Positions 28,987 through 37,907 of a stretch of DNA of 64,000 nt are shown in pieces. This DNA is from JBCBRD01 sp039819785. Its GTDB lineage: Bacteria > Pseudomonadota > Alphaproteobacteria > Rhizobiales > Hyphomicrobiaceae. The stretch is taken from NCBI GenBank assembly GCA_039819785.1, contig JBCBRH010000008.1, positions 58,981 through 122,980 on the forward strand. Direction: 5' to 3'. The notes beneath the pieces were generated by a model that was not told the DNA's origin, ran no database searches, and saw nothing but the letters and a program-made list of their open reading frames with translations. A program made the translations under genes and the position numbers. Positions within the stretch are counted from its first letter, which is position 1, and each line of letters starts with the position of its first letter.

Positions 28987-29489
28987 GGAGCACCTCGTTT
29001 GGCAATGTGGTCGGTTGCAAGGCAGGCGTGGTTTTGGACTATGGCTGAAGCCGTGAGGTCATAACAGGCAACAGCTGCAGTTGATTGTATGGATGCACTG
29101 GCCATTGGCAGAGATGCCAATTCCGCAGACGAAGCTGGCGTCCCATTTGAACGACTGACTTCTTAGGCCACCGAACGGCGTCACGTTTTGTTTCGCTGCG
29201 TTTCAATAAGGCAGGCCGCAGACACCCGCGCCAAGCTTCAGGAGGTCTTCCCCCAAAATGATTGTGCTAGACGACGTGGTCTTGCCGATTTGCTACTGTC
29301 TGGCCACATGAAAGTGAGTCGCAGCTATCGGCTCCTCCCGCCGGGACGTCGGTGTCGTGCTCGTCATCTGCGTGGCGCCTTGCGGCGTGAGGCACTGACA
29401 TCGTTCAGTTGGCCTCTCGGTTTGAAGCGGTGGTTTTTGCCGATTTTGCGTTTGTTGTGCAGTTCCCTCGTCGCTCAGAAAGGGCAGCC
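28987..29489. other. divergent intergenic region between panC and putA
   Basis: About 500 bases holding both promoters. A perfect AGGAGG (29240-29245) sits 12 bases before a 17-codon open frame (29258-29311), too distant to be persuasive. No lrp/putR-type regulator gene, repeat or terminator seen. Confidence 0.35.
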
Positions 29490-32400
29490 ATGACGGCACT
29501 CAACGTTCAAAAAGGTTTTGGATCGGATGTGGCAAACCTGCGCGGGTCTCCCGCAAGCCTTCCCGTCGCATTCCCAGATATGGGCGAGATCTCCCAGGCA
29601 CACCTCGCACACGAGCGACGCCTTATCGGTGGCCTGATCGAGCGGGCTGCGATGTCGACGGCAGAGCAGCAACGGATCGATGGCGTTGCGCGGCGTCTGG
29701 TGGAAGCCGCCCGCACAGGCACGGCGACATCAAAGGGCATTGAAGCGTTCTTGCAGGAATACGGCTTGTCCAGCGAAGAGGGCGTGCTGTTGATGTGTGT
29801 GGCTGAATCGCTGCTGCGCATTCCAGACCGGGCGACCGCCGATAAGCTGATTGCGGAGAAGCTGGGCGAGGGAGCGTGGGAGAAGCATCTAGGGCATTCG
29901 GGAAGTCTGCTGGTCAATGCCTCGACTTGGGGCTTGTTGCTCACCGGGCGCGTTGTCCGGCTGAAACAGGACGAGAGCCGGTCGCCGCTGAGTGCCTTGA
30001 AGCGGCTGGTGGCCGGCTCAGGCGAGCCTGTGATCCGAAGTGCCGTGCGCCAAGCGGTTCAGATTCTTGCGAACCAATTTGTCCTCGGGCAAACCATAAA
30101 AGAGGCCTTGAAGCGCGCTCAGCCATTTGAAAAGCAGGGCTGTCTGTTTTCCTATGACATGCTTGGGGAAGCGGCCAAGACGGACGCCGACGCTGAACTC
30201 TATTTTGCGCGATATCTGAGTGCCATTGAGGCCGTCGGTGCGGCGGCGGGGCCGCTTGATAATCCGCACCCGCAATATTTCATGGGGCGGCCTGGCATCT
30301 CGATCAAACTCTCGGCACTGCATCCGCGTTTTGAACCGGGCAAGGACGCGCGCCTGGACGCCGAACTGGTGCCACGTTTGATGGCGCTGTTGAAAGCTGC
30401 TCGGGCCGCACAGGTTCCCGTCACGATCGATACCGAGGAGCAAGACCGTCTCGAGCCGACGCTGCGTGTGTTCGCGCGGTGTTTCCTGTCATCCGAGATG
30501 GCGGACTGGAACGGGCTTGGGATGGCGGTCCAGGCGTATGGCAAACGGGCCGTTCCGGTGTTGCGTTGGCTGCGCAAACTGGCTCATCAAGGTGGGAGAA
30601 TGATCCCTGTCCGGCTTGTCAAAGGGGCGTATTGGGATAGCGAAATTAAATGGGCGCAACAGCGCGGTTGGGAAGATTATCCTGTCTTCACACGCAAGGT
30701 GAATACGGATGTGTCTTATCTCGCCTGTGCGCGTCTGTTGTTGTCCGATCCACAGGCATTTTACCCGCAGTTTGCCACGCATAATGCTCACACGCTGGCG
30801 AGCGTTCATGTGTTTGCCGGGAAAAGTGCGCACGAGTTTCAGAGACTGCATGGCATGGGTGAGGTGCTTTATGACGATGTGCTTGCTGATGACAAATTGA
30901 AGGCGCGTTGCCGGATCTATGCACCTGTTGGCGGGCATGAGGATCTGCTGGCCTACCTCGTTCGACGGCTTTTGGAGAACGGTGCAAACACGTCGTTCGT
31001 TCACCAGCTTGGCGATGCAGCAACGCCTATTGATGAGATTGTTGCAAACCCAGTGACGCAGGCCGAAGCCAGGCTCCACGAGCCATCGGGCGCGCAGGCT
31101 CACTCTGGTCTTATTAAGCCACCGCAGATCTATCAACCAGACAGAGCTGCAAGCGCTGGCTTGGCGCTGACACAGAATGACGTCAGAGCGCGGCTTGTTC
31201 GGGATATTGAGACTGCCCTCGAAGCGCCATTCGAGGTGATGCCACTTGTGGGTGGTGCGCCCGTGCCTGGCGGAAATGCGGCTCCGCGCGATGTGGTGTC
31301 GCCGCATGATTTCCGGGTGCGTCTTGGGACTGTCGTTGATGCTGGACCTGACGAAGTCGAGGCTGCGTTGACACAGGCTGTGGCGGTATTCGAAGACTGG
31401 GAGCGGACCGGCTTTGAAACCAGGGCTGCTATGCTTGAGCTGGCGGCGGATCGTCTGGAAAAAGAACGTGCGCGGTTCATGGCTGTTCTTATCCGGGAGG
31501 CTGGAAAGACCATAATAACTGCCCACGACGAGGTGCGTGAAGCGGTTGATTTTCTGAGGTATTACGCGAGTGATGCGCGACGGCTTCTTGCGGCTCCCCT
31601 TGAGCTTAGAAGCCCCACAGGCGAGACAAACCTGCTGTCCTTACGTGCGCACGGGCCGTTTGCGATCATTTGCCCGTGGAATTTCCCGTTGGCCATTTTG
31701 GTGGGGCAGGCGGCAGCTGCGCTGGTGACGGGTAATCCGGTTATCATCAAGTCATCTGAGCACACGCCGATTATGGGGCAGATGGCTGTTGACCTGCTGC
31801 ACCGGGCTGGCATCCCCGGCGATGTCGTTCAGCTGCTCCCGGGTGATGGGCAGTTGGGTGATCAAATTGTGCGGGATACGCGCATTTGTGGTGTGGCATT
31901 TACGGGATCGTCCGAGACGGCGTGGAAAATTCAAGCAGCGCTTGCTGCGCGCAGGTCGGCCATTGTTCCGTTTATTGCGGAGACCGGCGGCATCAATGCC
32001 ATGATTGCAGACTCAAGTGCGCTGCCTGAACAGGTTGTTTCCGATTGCGTCAGGTCGGCCTTCGACAGCGCGGGGCAGAGGTGTTCAGCGGCGCGGGTCC
32101 TGTTTGTCCAGGAGGAGATTGCTGACCGGACGATTGCCATGTTGGTGGGAGCTGTTGATGCACTCGATCTGGGCGATCCGCTCGATTTTGCGACCGATAT
32201 CGGACCGGTGATCAATGATGCCGCACAGGATGGCTTGGATGCGCACAAACTTTTGATGCGTGGTGTTGGCAAGGAACTTTTTGATACCGTCGTGCCTGAA
32301 CCGTGCCGGCCTGGAACCTATGTGACGCCGGCCGTGTTTGAGGTTGGTTCGCTGGAGGTTCTGCAGCGCGAAATCTTTGGACCGATTTTGCATGTGGTGC

Positions 32401-32729
32401 GGTATCAGGCCGGGCATCTGGAGGATGTGGTTTCGCAAATCAACGAACTGGGATTCGGCCTGACGCTTGGGCTGCATACGCGCATTCAGTCTGTGGCTGA
32501 TCAGGTGGCGCGATCGGCAAAGGTTGGCAATCTCTACGTTAACCGGGATCAAGTCGGTGCGGTGGTTGGCGTGCAACCGTTCGGTGGCGAAGGGTTGTCC
32601 GGGACCGGGCCGAAGGCTGGTGGCCCTAACTATCTGGTTCGGTTTATGACTGAACGTGTGGTGAGCACGAACATCACGGCGACAGGCGGCAATATGCCTT
32701 TGCTCAAGCAGGTCGGAACGATCACCTGA
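29490..32729 (+). CDS. putA: bifunctional proline dehydrogenase / glutamate-semialdehyde dehydrogenase
   Basis: 1079 residues. Oxidises proline to glutamate in two steps: an FAD-dependent PRODH barrel (about 150-470, with YDMLGEAAKT, ISIKLSALHPRFE and VRLVKGAYWD) and an NAD-dependent aldehyde dehydrogenase (about 550-1060). The latter has CPWNFPLAI, AETGGINAMI and the catalytic cysteine C865 in SAGQRCSAARV. The N-terminus is short (about 35 residues before the helical arm) and lacks a ribbon-helix-helix DNA-binding domain, so unlike E. coli PutA it should not repress its own gene. SD AAAGGG precedes ATG 29490. Confidence 0.95.
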   Translation: MTALNVQKGFGSDVANLRGSPASLPVAFPDMGEISQAHLAHERRLIGGLIERAAMSTAEQQRIDGVARRLVEAARTGTATSKGIEAFLQEYGLSSEEGVLLMCVAESLLRIPDRATADKLIAEKLGEGAWEKHLGHSGSLLVNASTWGLLLTGRVVRLKQDESRSPLSALKRLVAGSGEPVIRSAVRQAVQILANQFVLGQTIKEALKRAQPFEKQGCLFSYDMLGEAAKTDADAELYFARYLSAIEAVGAAAGPLDNPHPQYFMGRPGISIKLSALHPRFEPGKDARLDAELVPRLMALLKAARAAQVPVTIDTEEQDRLEPTLRVFARCFLSSEMADWNGLGMAVQAYGKRAVPVLRWLRKLAHQGGRMIPVRLVKGAYWDSEIKWAQQRGWEDYPVFTRKVNTDVSYLACARLLLSDPQAFYPQFATHNAHTLASVHVFAGKSAHEFQRLHGMGEVLYDDVLADDKLKARCRIYAPVGGHEDLLAYLVRRLLENGANTSFVHQLGDAATPIDEIVANPVTQAEARLHEPSGAQAHSGLIKPPQIYQPDRAASAGLALTQNDVRARLVRDIETALEAPFEVMPLVGGAPVPGGNAAPRDVVSPHDFRVRLGTVVDAGPDEVEAALTQAVAVFEDWERTGFETRAAMLELAADRLEKERARFMAVLIREAGKTIITAHDEVREAVDFLRYYASDARRLLAAPLELRSPTGETNLLSLRAHGPFAIICPWNFPLAILVGQAAAALVTGNPVIIKSSEHTPIMGQMAVDLLHRAGIPGDVVQLLPGDGQLGDQIVRDTRICGVAFTGSSETAWKIQAALAARRSAIVPFIAETGGINAMIADSSALPEQVVSDCVRSAFDSAGQRCSAARVLFVQEEIADRTIAMLVGAVDALDLGDPLDFATDIGPVINDAAQDGLDAHKLLMRGVGKELFDTVVPEPCRPGTYVTPAVFEVGSLEVLQREIFGPILHVVRYQAGHLEDVVSQINELGFGLTLGLHTRIQSVADQVARSAKVGNLYVNRDQVGAVVGVQPFGGEGLSGTGPKAGGPNYLVRFMTERVVSTNITATGGNMPLLKQVGTIT

Positions 32730-32917
32730 TACACATTCAAACCGTGCCTGGAATGGCGTGGTTTTCTGCCAGGACAACAGTGTCGTGGCTCCTGCGCGCG
32801 CATGAATGTGCCACTCTGGTCGCGGCATTTCCACCATGGCAGGCACGCGATGACGGGGTTATGGTGGTCTTGTCGGCAACCGGCACTCAGCGTTAGAAAA
32901 TGGTTCGAAGACCTATC

Positions 32918-33736
32918 ATGGCGTCAAACGACAAGACCAAGGAATTTGCCGACCTCATGCGTCAGGTCGCGCAGGGGCAGGCGCAGACGGCCCAGCCTCC
33001 GGTTCCTGCCGGCAAGGACGGGGACGTTGCAACGCCCGATACTTCCGATACCAGCGACAGTTCCAAAGACGTGGCTGACTTTGTCGCCAAGATGAAGACT
33101 GTGACGCCCGCGGGCGGCGTAGGCCGGGGCCGCTTGATGTTTGCCATGGATGCGACCATGAGCCGTCAGCCGACGTGGGACATGGCGCTGCAGCTGCAAG
33201 GTCAGATGTTCGAAGCCGTCCGCGATGTGGGCGGACTCGATGTTCAGCTGGTTTATTATCGTGGGTATGAGGAGTGCCGTCACTCGAGCTGGGTTTCGGA
33301 CCCGCAATCTCTCGCTCGGCTAATGACGCAGGTTGGGTGCCGCGGTGGGCGTACGCAGATTGGCAAGGTGCTCAGCCATGGCCGTACCGAATGCGATGAC
33401 CGCAAGGTTGATGCGCTGGTCATTGTTGGTGATGCGTTCGAAGAGGATATCGATGCGGTTTGCGCCATTGCGGGCGAGCTTTCACTGCTTGGTGTGCCGG
33501 TGTTCATGTTCCAGGAGGGCCGGAATGCCCAGGCCGAACAGGCCTTCCGGGAGATTGCGCGTCTGACGAAAGGCGCGTGGTGCTGCTTCGATGCCGGTGC
33601 GGCGGCCCAGCTTCGCGATTTGTTGCGGGCCGTGGCGGTTTACGCAGCAGGTGGACGACAGGCGCTGGAGATGTTGACCAAATCATCATCGTCGGGCCAA
33701 GGGGCGCAGCTTCTCCTTGATCAGGTCAAGCGTTGA
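32918..33736 (+). CDS. von Willebrand factor A-like domain protein
   Basis: 272 residues, cytoplasmic by appearance. A polar N-terminus (1-60, DTSDTSDSS region) is followed by a VWA-like fold with a metal site spelled MFAMDATMSRQP (DxTxS), a GRTQIG threonine loop and VIVGDAFEED (aspartate at the third position). This resembles a usable MIDAS. VWA proteins usually bridge partners. The gene is followed on the same strand, after 213 bases, by a membrane J-domain protein. ATG 32918 is preferred to ATG 32900. Molecular function unknown. Confidence 0.78.
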   Translation: MASNDKTKEFADLMRQVAQGQAQTAQPPVPAGKDGDVATPDTSDTSDSSKDVADFVAKMKTVTPAGGVGRGRLMFAMDATMSRQPTWDMALQLQGQMFEAVRDVGGLDVQLVYYRGYEECRHSSWVSDPQSLARLMTQVGCRGGRTQIGKVLSHGRTECDDRKVDALVIVGDAFEEDIDAVCAIAGELSLLGVPVFMFQEGRNAQAEQAFREIARLTKGAWCCFDAGAAAQLRDLLRAVAVYAAGGRQALEMLTKSSSSGQGAQLLLDQVKR

Positions 33737-33949
33737 GAACAGATATTCTGCTCGTCTCAGCTTATATGTCAGCGACTGATTGTCTTGGCGATCGGGGACG
33801 TTGCACCTGCCTTCGGGCATGACGTCGTGCTAAATCGGTCGTGGCGGTTCAGTTGGCATGTGTTTGGCTGTTACCGATTTTAGCTTGTTCCGATGCCATA
33901 TCCAGGCGCCTTATCGGACACTCACCCTTTTGGAAGACCTACGATCGCG

Positions 33950-34666
33950 ATGACGTTTTTTCTGCTCGGTATATTGCTACTGGCGATCGTGATCCTCACG
34001 GTGCACGGGTTCAAGGGCGCCAGTCCCAGTCGGCTGGCCGGCCAGCTGCGGTTTGCCGGTGGGCTTTTCTGTCTGGCCTTGGCGGTCATTGCGATGTCGC
34101 GTGCCGCTGCCCAGGTTGCGATCCCGTTAGGATTGCTGGGCGCCTACCTGCTTTATCTTTCGCGAGCAAAAGGGGGCTCCAGGCCCATTGGCGGTGGTGG
34201 CGCCTGGGGTGGATCTGGTGGCGGTGGACAGACATCGCAGATCCAGACTGAGTTTTTGGAAATGGAACTTGATCATGCGACCGGTCAGATCAGGGGGGTG
34301 GTGCGCCGAGGGTTGTTCGAGGGTCGCAGGATCGAAGAATTGCAGGCCGCTGAACTTGCGTTGCTCTGGCAGGACGTGCGGGCGGATGATCCTCAATCGG
34401 CCCAACTGATCGAGGCTTACCTGGACAGCACATACCCGACTTGGCGCGAAGATATTCAGCGCGGTGAGCGGGATATGCGTGGACCCGACGGGCGGATGAC
34501 GCGTGAAGAGGCCTACGAGATCTTAGGTTTGCTCGAGGGGGCGGCTGAGGAAGACATCCGCAAGGCGCACCGTGAGCTGATGCTGAAATTCCATCCTGAT
34601 CGCGGTGGGTCGACATACCTTGCCACGAAAATCAACGAGGCAAAAGACGTGCTGCTGGGAAGTTAG
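33950..34666 (+). CDS. membrane-anchored J-domain protein
   Basis: 238 residues. Two or three N-terminal transmembrane helices (about 2-20, 33-48 and 53-70) lead to a Gly-rich linker, a charged helical segment (about 95-175) and a C-terminal J domain (about 185-238) with the invariant HPD at 215-217 (LMLKFHPDRGG). That domain should stimulate an Hsp70 (DnaK) ATPase at the inner membrane, as DjlA/TIM14-type proteins do. The client may be linked to the VWA protein encoded just upstream; this is inference from adjacency. ATG 33950 starts at the first helix; an ATG at 33893 is possible. Confidence 0.82.
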   Translation: MTFFLLGILLLAIVILTVHGFKGASPSRLAGQLRFAGGLFCLALAVIAMSRAAAQVAIPLGLLGAYLLYLSRAKGGSRPIGGGGAWGGSGGGGQTSQIQTEFLEMELDHATGQIRGVVRRGLFEGRRIEELQAAELALLWQDVRADDPQSAQLIEAYLDSTYPTWREDIQRGERDMRGPDGRMTREEAYEILGLLEGAAEEDIRKAHRELMLKFHPDRGGSTYLATKINEAKDVLLGS

Positions 34667-34727
34667 CACTCAAACGCCGGTATGTTATCTGGATGAGTGG
34701 TGGCCCTAAAGACTGAGGCGCTGGTTC

Positions 34728-36419
34728 TTAGTTCGACGTGGCCACGAAACAATCGATCGCGCGACGACGCAATTCGGTGCAGGTTTTCGTCGCCATGGCT
34801 GCTGTGAACCCGGCAAAGCGCGCGCGATAAAGTTGCCGCTGGCCTGTTGCAACAGGTGTTGCCAGCCGTGAGAAGCCACGGAGAAGCTGACCTTCACGTG
34901 CGGCGAGGTCTGCCAGACGGGCTTCGGCTTCCGCGCGGGTTTTGTAGGCGCCAATCTGGACGAGGTAGTGCCCTTTGGCACGGGCGTTCGTTGCAGTCAT
35001 CGGTCTGGTGCGGGCTGCCGGGTTGTAGGCTGCCACCCGCCGTCCCGGCTCCAGCTTTTCAGCGACACCTGACTTAGCGAGCAGATTTGCCAATTGATCC
35101 TGTAGCGTTGATGGGGGGCGACCGGGGGCGGTGCGCGCCTGGGTGGTTGGTCTGAATTGTTGCCTGCCCCGAGCCACGTCATTAGACGACGCAATTGGTG
35201 GCAATCCGGCACGCGTAACTTCGATGGGGCGCGGATTGGTTTGTTCGGGCCGTGTGCGTGTCGCGCCCAGGTTTTGCCGTGTTGACATGACGCTGACGCG
35301 TTTGACTTGTGCGATCTGGATTTTCGGCTGGAACCGGCGGTGCGCGGTGCTATTTCTGTTCAGCCGAACATCGGCTTGGCTTCGCGTTCGCGAAGATGTG
35401 ATTGGCCGTCCAACCTGGGCAGCGGTGTTGACGACCGGCGCTCGCGTTGGCATCGGGGCGGCGCTCGGCGGTGATGCCCTCAAGCCTGCCATGCGGCGTG
35501 GTGGGGCGATCCGTTTCGGTTGGGCGATCAGCATGGGACGTGGTCTGCGCGTTTTCCGGGTCGAGGCGCGCTTCAGGCTGCTGGCGATCAATGATCGCAT
35601 GCTGGCGTTCCGCGCCCGGGAGGATTTGCCGCCAAATACGGCTGCCACCACATGCTTCCCGTCTTTGCGCGCGGAGGTGACGAGGTTGAAGCCGGATGCC
35701 CGGATATAGCCTGTTTTGATACCGTCGACACCGGCGACACGCCCGAGCAGGCTGTTGTGGTTGCGGTAGGTTTTGCCGCGATATGAAAACCGTTTGGTTT
35801 TGAAGAGCCGGTAATGTTTCGCGTGGTTGTCCTGCAGCGCCAAGGCGAGGGTCAGCATATCGCGCGCCGTGGTTTTTTGGGCTGAATTCGGCAAACCGGA
35901 TGCATTCTTGAAGGTCGTGTTCTTCATGCCGAGGTCGCGCGCGGTTTTGGTCATCAGTCGGGCAAAGTTGGCCTCTGATCCGGCGATGTGTTCGGCGACC
36001 GCGACGGCGACGTCATTGGCGGACTTTGTGACCAGAGCTTTTGCGGCGTTCGACACCGAGATCTTATCGCCGACCTTGAGGCCAAGTTTTGAAGGCGGTT
36101 GGCTGGCGGCCTGTGCGCTGATGGTGATCTTGGAGCTGTAAGACAGCCGGTTTCTCTCAATCAGGTCGAAGACCATGTAGAGCGTCATCATTTTCGTCAG
36201 CGATGCCGGGTAGCGGGGGGCATCTCCGCTGCGATTGTGCAGTATCTTGCCGGTATTGGCATCCATCGCCATGGCGGCGTGTTTCGATGCGGCGTGTGCT
36301 TGGCTGACGAGGACGGCTGGTGCGAGGGCACACACACACAGAAGGACGGCGAGATGCCGCCGAACTGATGCGGTGGATGATGGCGTCAATCTGGTTACTC
36401 CGGCCGTACGAAGTGCCAT
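34728..36419 (-). CDS. D-alanyl-D-alanine carboxypeptidase (S11) with SPOR domain
   Basis: 563 residues, a periplasmic low-molecular-mass penicillin-binding protein that removes the terminal D-Ala from peptidoglycan stems. Signal peptide to about residue 43 (AHA-A). Active-site motifs: SLTK (S73, K76), SAN (133-135) and KTG (235-237). After the catalytic domain come a long basic/proline-rich linker (about 270-470) and a SPOR domain (HYLVQIGAYKTRAEAEARLADL..., about 480-560) that binds denuded glycan at division sites. An in-frame ATG at 36455 would lengthen the N-terminus by 12; ATG 36419 keeps a normal signal peptide. Confidence 0.93.
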   Translation of the reverse strand: MALRTAGVTRLTPSSTASVRRHLAVLLCVCALAPAVLVSQAHAASKHAAMAMDANTGKILHNRSGDAPRYPASLTKMMTLYMVFDLIERNRLSYSSKITISAQAASQPPSKLGLKVGDKISVSNAAKALVTKSANDVAVAVAEHIAGSEANFARLMTKTARDLGMKNTTFKNASGLPNSAQKTTARDMLTLALALQDNHAKHYRLFKTKRFSYRGKTYRNHNSLLGRVAGVDGIKTGYIRASGFNLVTSARKDGKHVVAAVFGGKSSRARNASMRSLIASSLKRASTRKTRRPRPMLIAQPKRIAPPRRMAGLRASPPSAAPMPTRAPVVNTAAQVGRPITSSRTRSQADVRLNRNSTAHRRFQPKIQIAQVKRVSVMSTRQNLGATRTRPEQTNPRPIEVTRAGLPPIASSNDVARGRQQFRPTTQARTAPGRPPSTLQDQLANLLAKSGVAEKLEPGRRVAAYNPAARTRPMTATNARAKGHYLVQIGAYKTRAEAEARLADLAAREGQLLRGFSRLATPVATGQRQLYRARFAGFTAAMATKTCTELRRRAIDCFVATSN

Positions 36420-36878
36420 TTTACTGCAGTTTGGTGTTCGCCAACGCAACATCATACCGTCTCAACCCGTTTCTCTGCCAGCTCCGCCATGCTGCTGCCG
36501 AGTGCTCGGCAGGCACGCGTCCGCTGCTCCCTGAACGCCGATTTTTCGGCGCCTGAGACAACTTTCCAATTATCGTGCGAAGCCTGATCGTCGAGCTTTC
36601 GCAGGTGTTTGAGGCTGCTTTTTGGCGGTCACGTGTTCGTTTGCGACTGCTCAACCGATCAACATGACTATGCCGGCTTAACCGCAATGAACGCTGAAAT
36701 TGAATGTTCGAATTTGAACTATTGGATTACGAAATTAATGCTGCAGCGCACAAAATAGATGTTGAACTTTTGTGCAGTGCGATGTTATTCTTCGTTCAAG
36801 CCACCTGCAATCGTCCGACGGCGCGTGGCTGTGAAACTTCACACTGAACCGGGTATGCAACCTGAAAAGAGGCTCTTG
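36420..36878. other. divergent intergenic region between the carboxypeptidase and phasin genes
   Basis: About 460 bases, AT-richer than the genes. Holds the phasin operator listed separately and a near-palindrome GTTCGAATTTGAAC (36706-36719) upstream of it. No supported gene. Confidence 0.5.
36743..36780 (+). promoter_or_regulatory. inverted-repeat operator upstream of the phasin gene (PhaR-like)
   Basis: GCAGCGCACAAAA (36743-36755) and TTTTGTGCAGTGC (36768-36780) form an inverted repeat matching at 11 of 13 positions around a 12-base spacer. The half-sites contain the TGC/GCA-rich words seen at PhaR-controlled phasin promoters. It sits about 100 bases before the phasin start. PhaR identity is inference. 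Confidence 0.5.
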
Positions 36879-37214
36879 ATGATGAATGTTCCGAATATGG
36901 AAGGCATGCAGAAGATGAGCCAACAGAACATGGAAACCACCATGCAGCTGTTCGGCGAGTGGAATAAAACATGGCAGGCAATTGCCGCTGAGATGGGCGA
37001 TTATTCAAAGCGTTCATTCCAGGACGGCACGTCGACGATGGAAAAACTGATGGCCGCTAAATCCGTTGAGCAGGCCATGGAAATCCAAACGACATATGCC
37101 AAGCGTGCATACGACGATTACATGCAACAGATGACGAAGCTCGGCGGCATGTATGCTAATATGGCCAAAGACGCCTACAAGCCGATGGAAAAGGCGATGC
37201 AGTCGGTGCGCTAA
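36879..37214 (+). CDS. phasin family protein
   Basis: 111 residues, almost all helical, methionine- and glutamine-rich (MNVPNMEGMQKMSQQNMETTMQLFGEWNKTWQAIAAEM...), with the phasin_2-like pattern KLMAAKSVEQAMEIQTTYAKRAYDDYMQQMTKLGGMYANMAKDAYKPME. Phasins coat polyhydroxyalkanoate granules. ATG 36879 has AGAGG upstream; the 40 codons before it in the same frame are not conserved in character. It is a single-gene unit with its own operator and a strong terminator, which suits high, regulated expression. The PHA synthase is not in the window. Confidence 0.88.
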   Translation: MMNVPNMEGMQKMSQQNMETTMQLFGEWNKTWQAIAAEMGDYSKRSFQDGTSTMEKLMAAKSVEQAMEIQTTYAKRAYDDYMQQMTKLGGMYANMAKDAYKPMEKAMQSVR

Positions 37215-37258
37215 GCGTTAGCACCTGCATCTCACGCACGTCAGTCTGGCGACTGTTG

Positions 37259-37290
37259 AAAAAGGCCCGGATATCATCCGGGCCTTTTTT
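37259..37290 (+). terminator. Rho-independent terminator after the phasin gene
   Basis: A strong hairpin, GGCCCGGAT-ATC-ATCCGGGCC (37264-37284), is flanked by A5 on the left and T6 on the right. It ends 76 bases past the phasin stop. Confidence 0.93.
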
Positions 37291-37521
37291 CGTTGCTGAT
37301 CACTTCCTAGATGGGTGGGGTAGCGAAATTTGGCCTGCCCGTGTCAACCTGTTCCCACTTTCCTGCTCTCGTAGCGATTGCCGTCCCTGTGCAGTTGCGT
37401 AATGATAGATGGCATGAACCTGGACAGACTGCTCTGGTTCGCTGATGGACCACGGACTTGCGTGTTTGAAATGAAAAGGGAAGTGGGTGCGCAGCGCACC
37501 TGCGAGGGTCAACAACACCAT

Positions 37522-37902
37522 ATGAAACTGACGAATTGGACATCTCAGCCGTGCATTACGTTGTCTGGTCCAAACGACCGGGACGAAGATGGCGATGACG
37601 AAGGTGATGGCCGCACGGGTATCGTTACCAAGACGCGCCCGAAGACCAAGAAGCCGAGCCTGTATAAGGTCTTGCTGCTGAATGACGATTACACTCCCAT
37701 GGAGTTCGTCGTTCACGTGCTTGAACGGTTCTTTAGCAAGGGTCGTGAAGACGCGACCCGAATAATGCTGCACGTTCATCACAAAGGCGTCGGAATTTGC
37801 GGCGTTTATACATACGAAGTGGCGGAGACAAAGGTGACCCAGGTCACGGACTTCGCCAGGCAACACCAGCATCCTCTGCAATGCACAATGGAGAAAGAGT
37901 AG
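37522..37902 (+). CDS. clpS: ClpA adaptor ClpS
   Basis: 126 residues from ATG 37522. Delivers N-end-rule substrates to ClpAP. The core (about 43-122) has PSLYKVLLLNDDYTPMEFVVHVLERFF, with the DDYTPM pocket, and VHHKGVGICGVYTYEVAETKVTQV, both hallmark ClpS segments. The first 40 residues are polar and acidic (DRDEDGDDEGDG) and poorly conserved, so the exact start is uncertain. It lies just ahead of clpA with a few bases between them. Confidence 0.94.
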   Translation: MKLTNWTSQPCITLSGPNDRDEDGDDEGDGRTGIVTKTRPKTKKPSLYKVLLLNDDYTPMEFVVHVLERFFSKGREDATRIMLHVHHKGVGICGVYTYEVAETKVTQVTDFARQHQHPLQCTMEKE

Positions 37903-37907
37903 GTCCC

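Noticed and set aside
30489..31526. 345-codon minus-strand open frame inside putA
   Set aside because: Lies entirely within the conserved PutA coding frame and has no recognisable domain.
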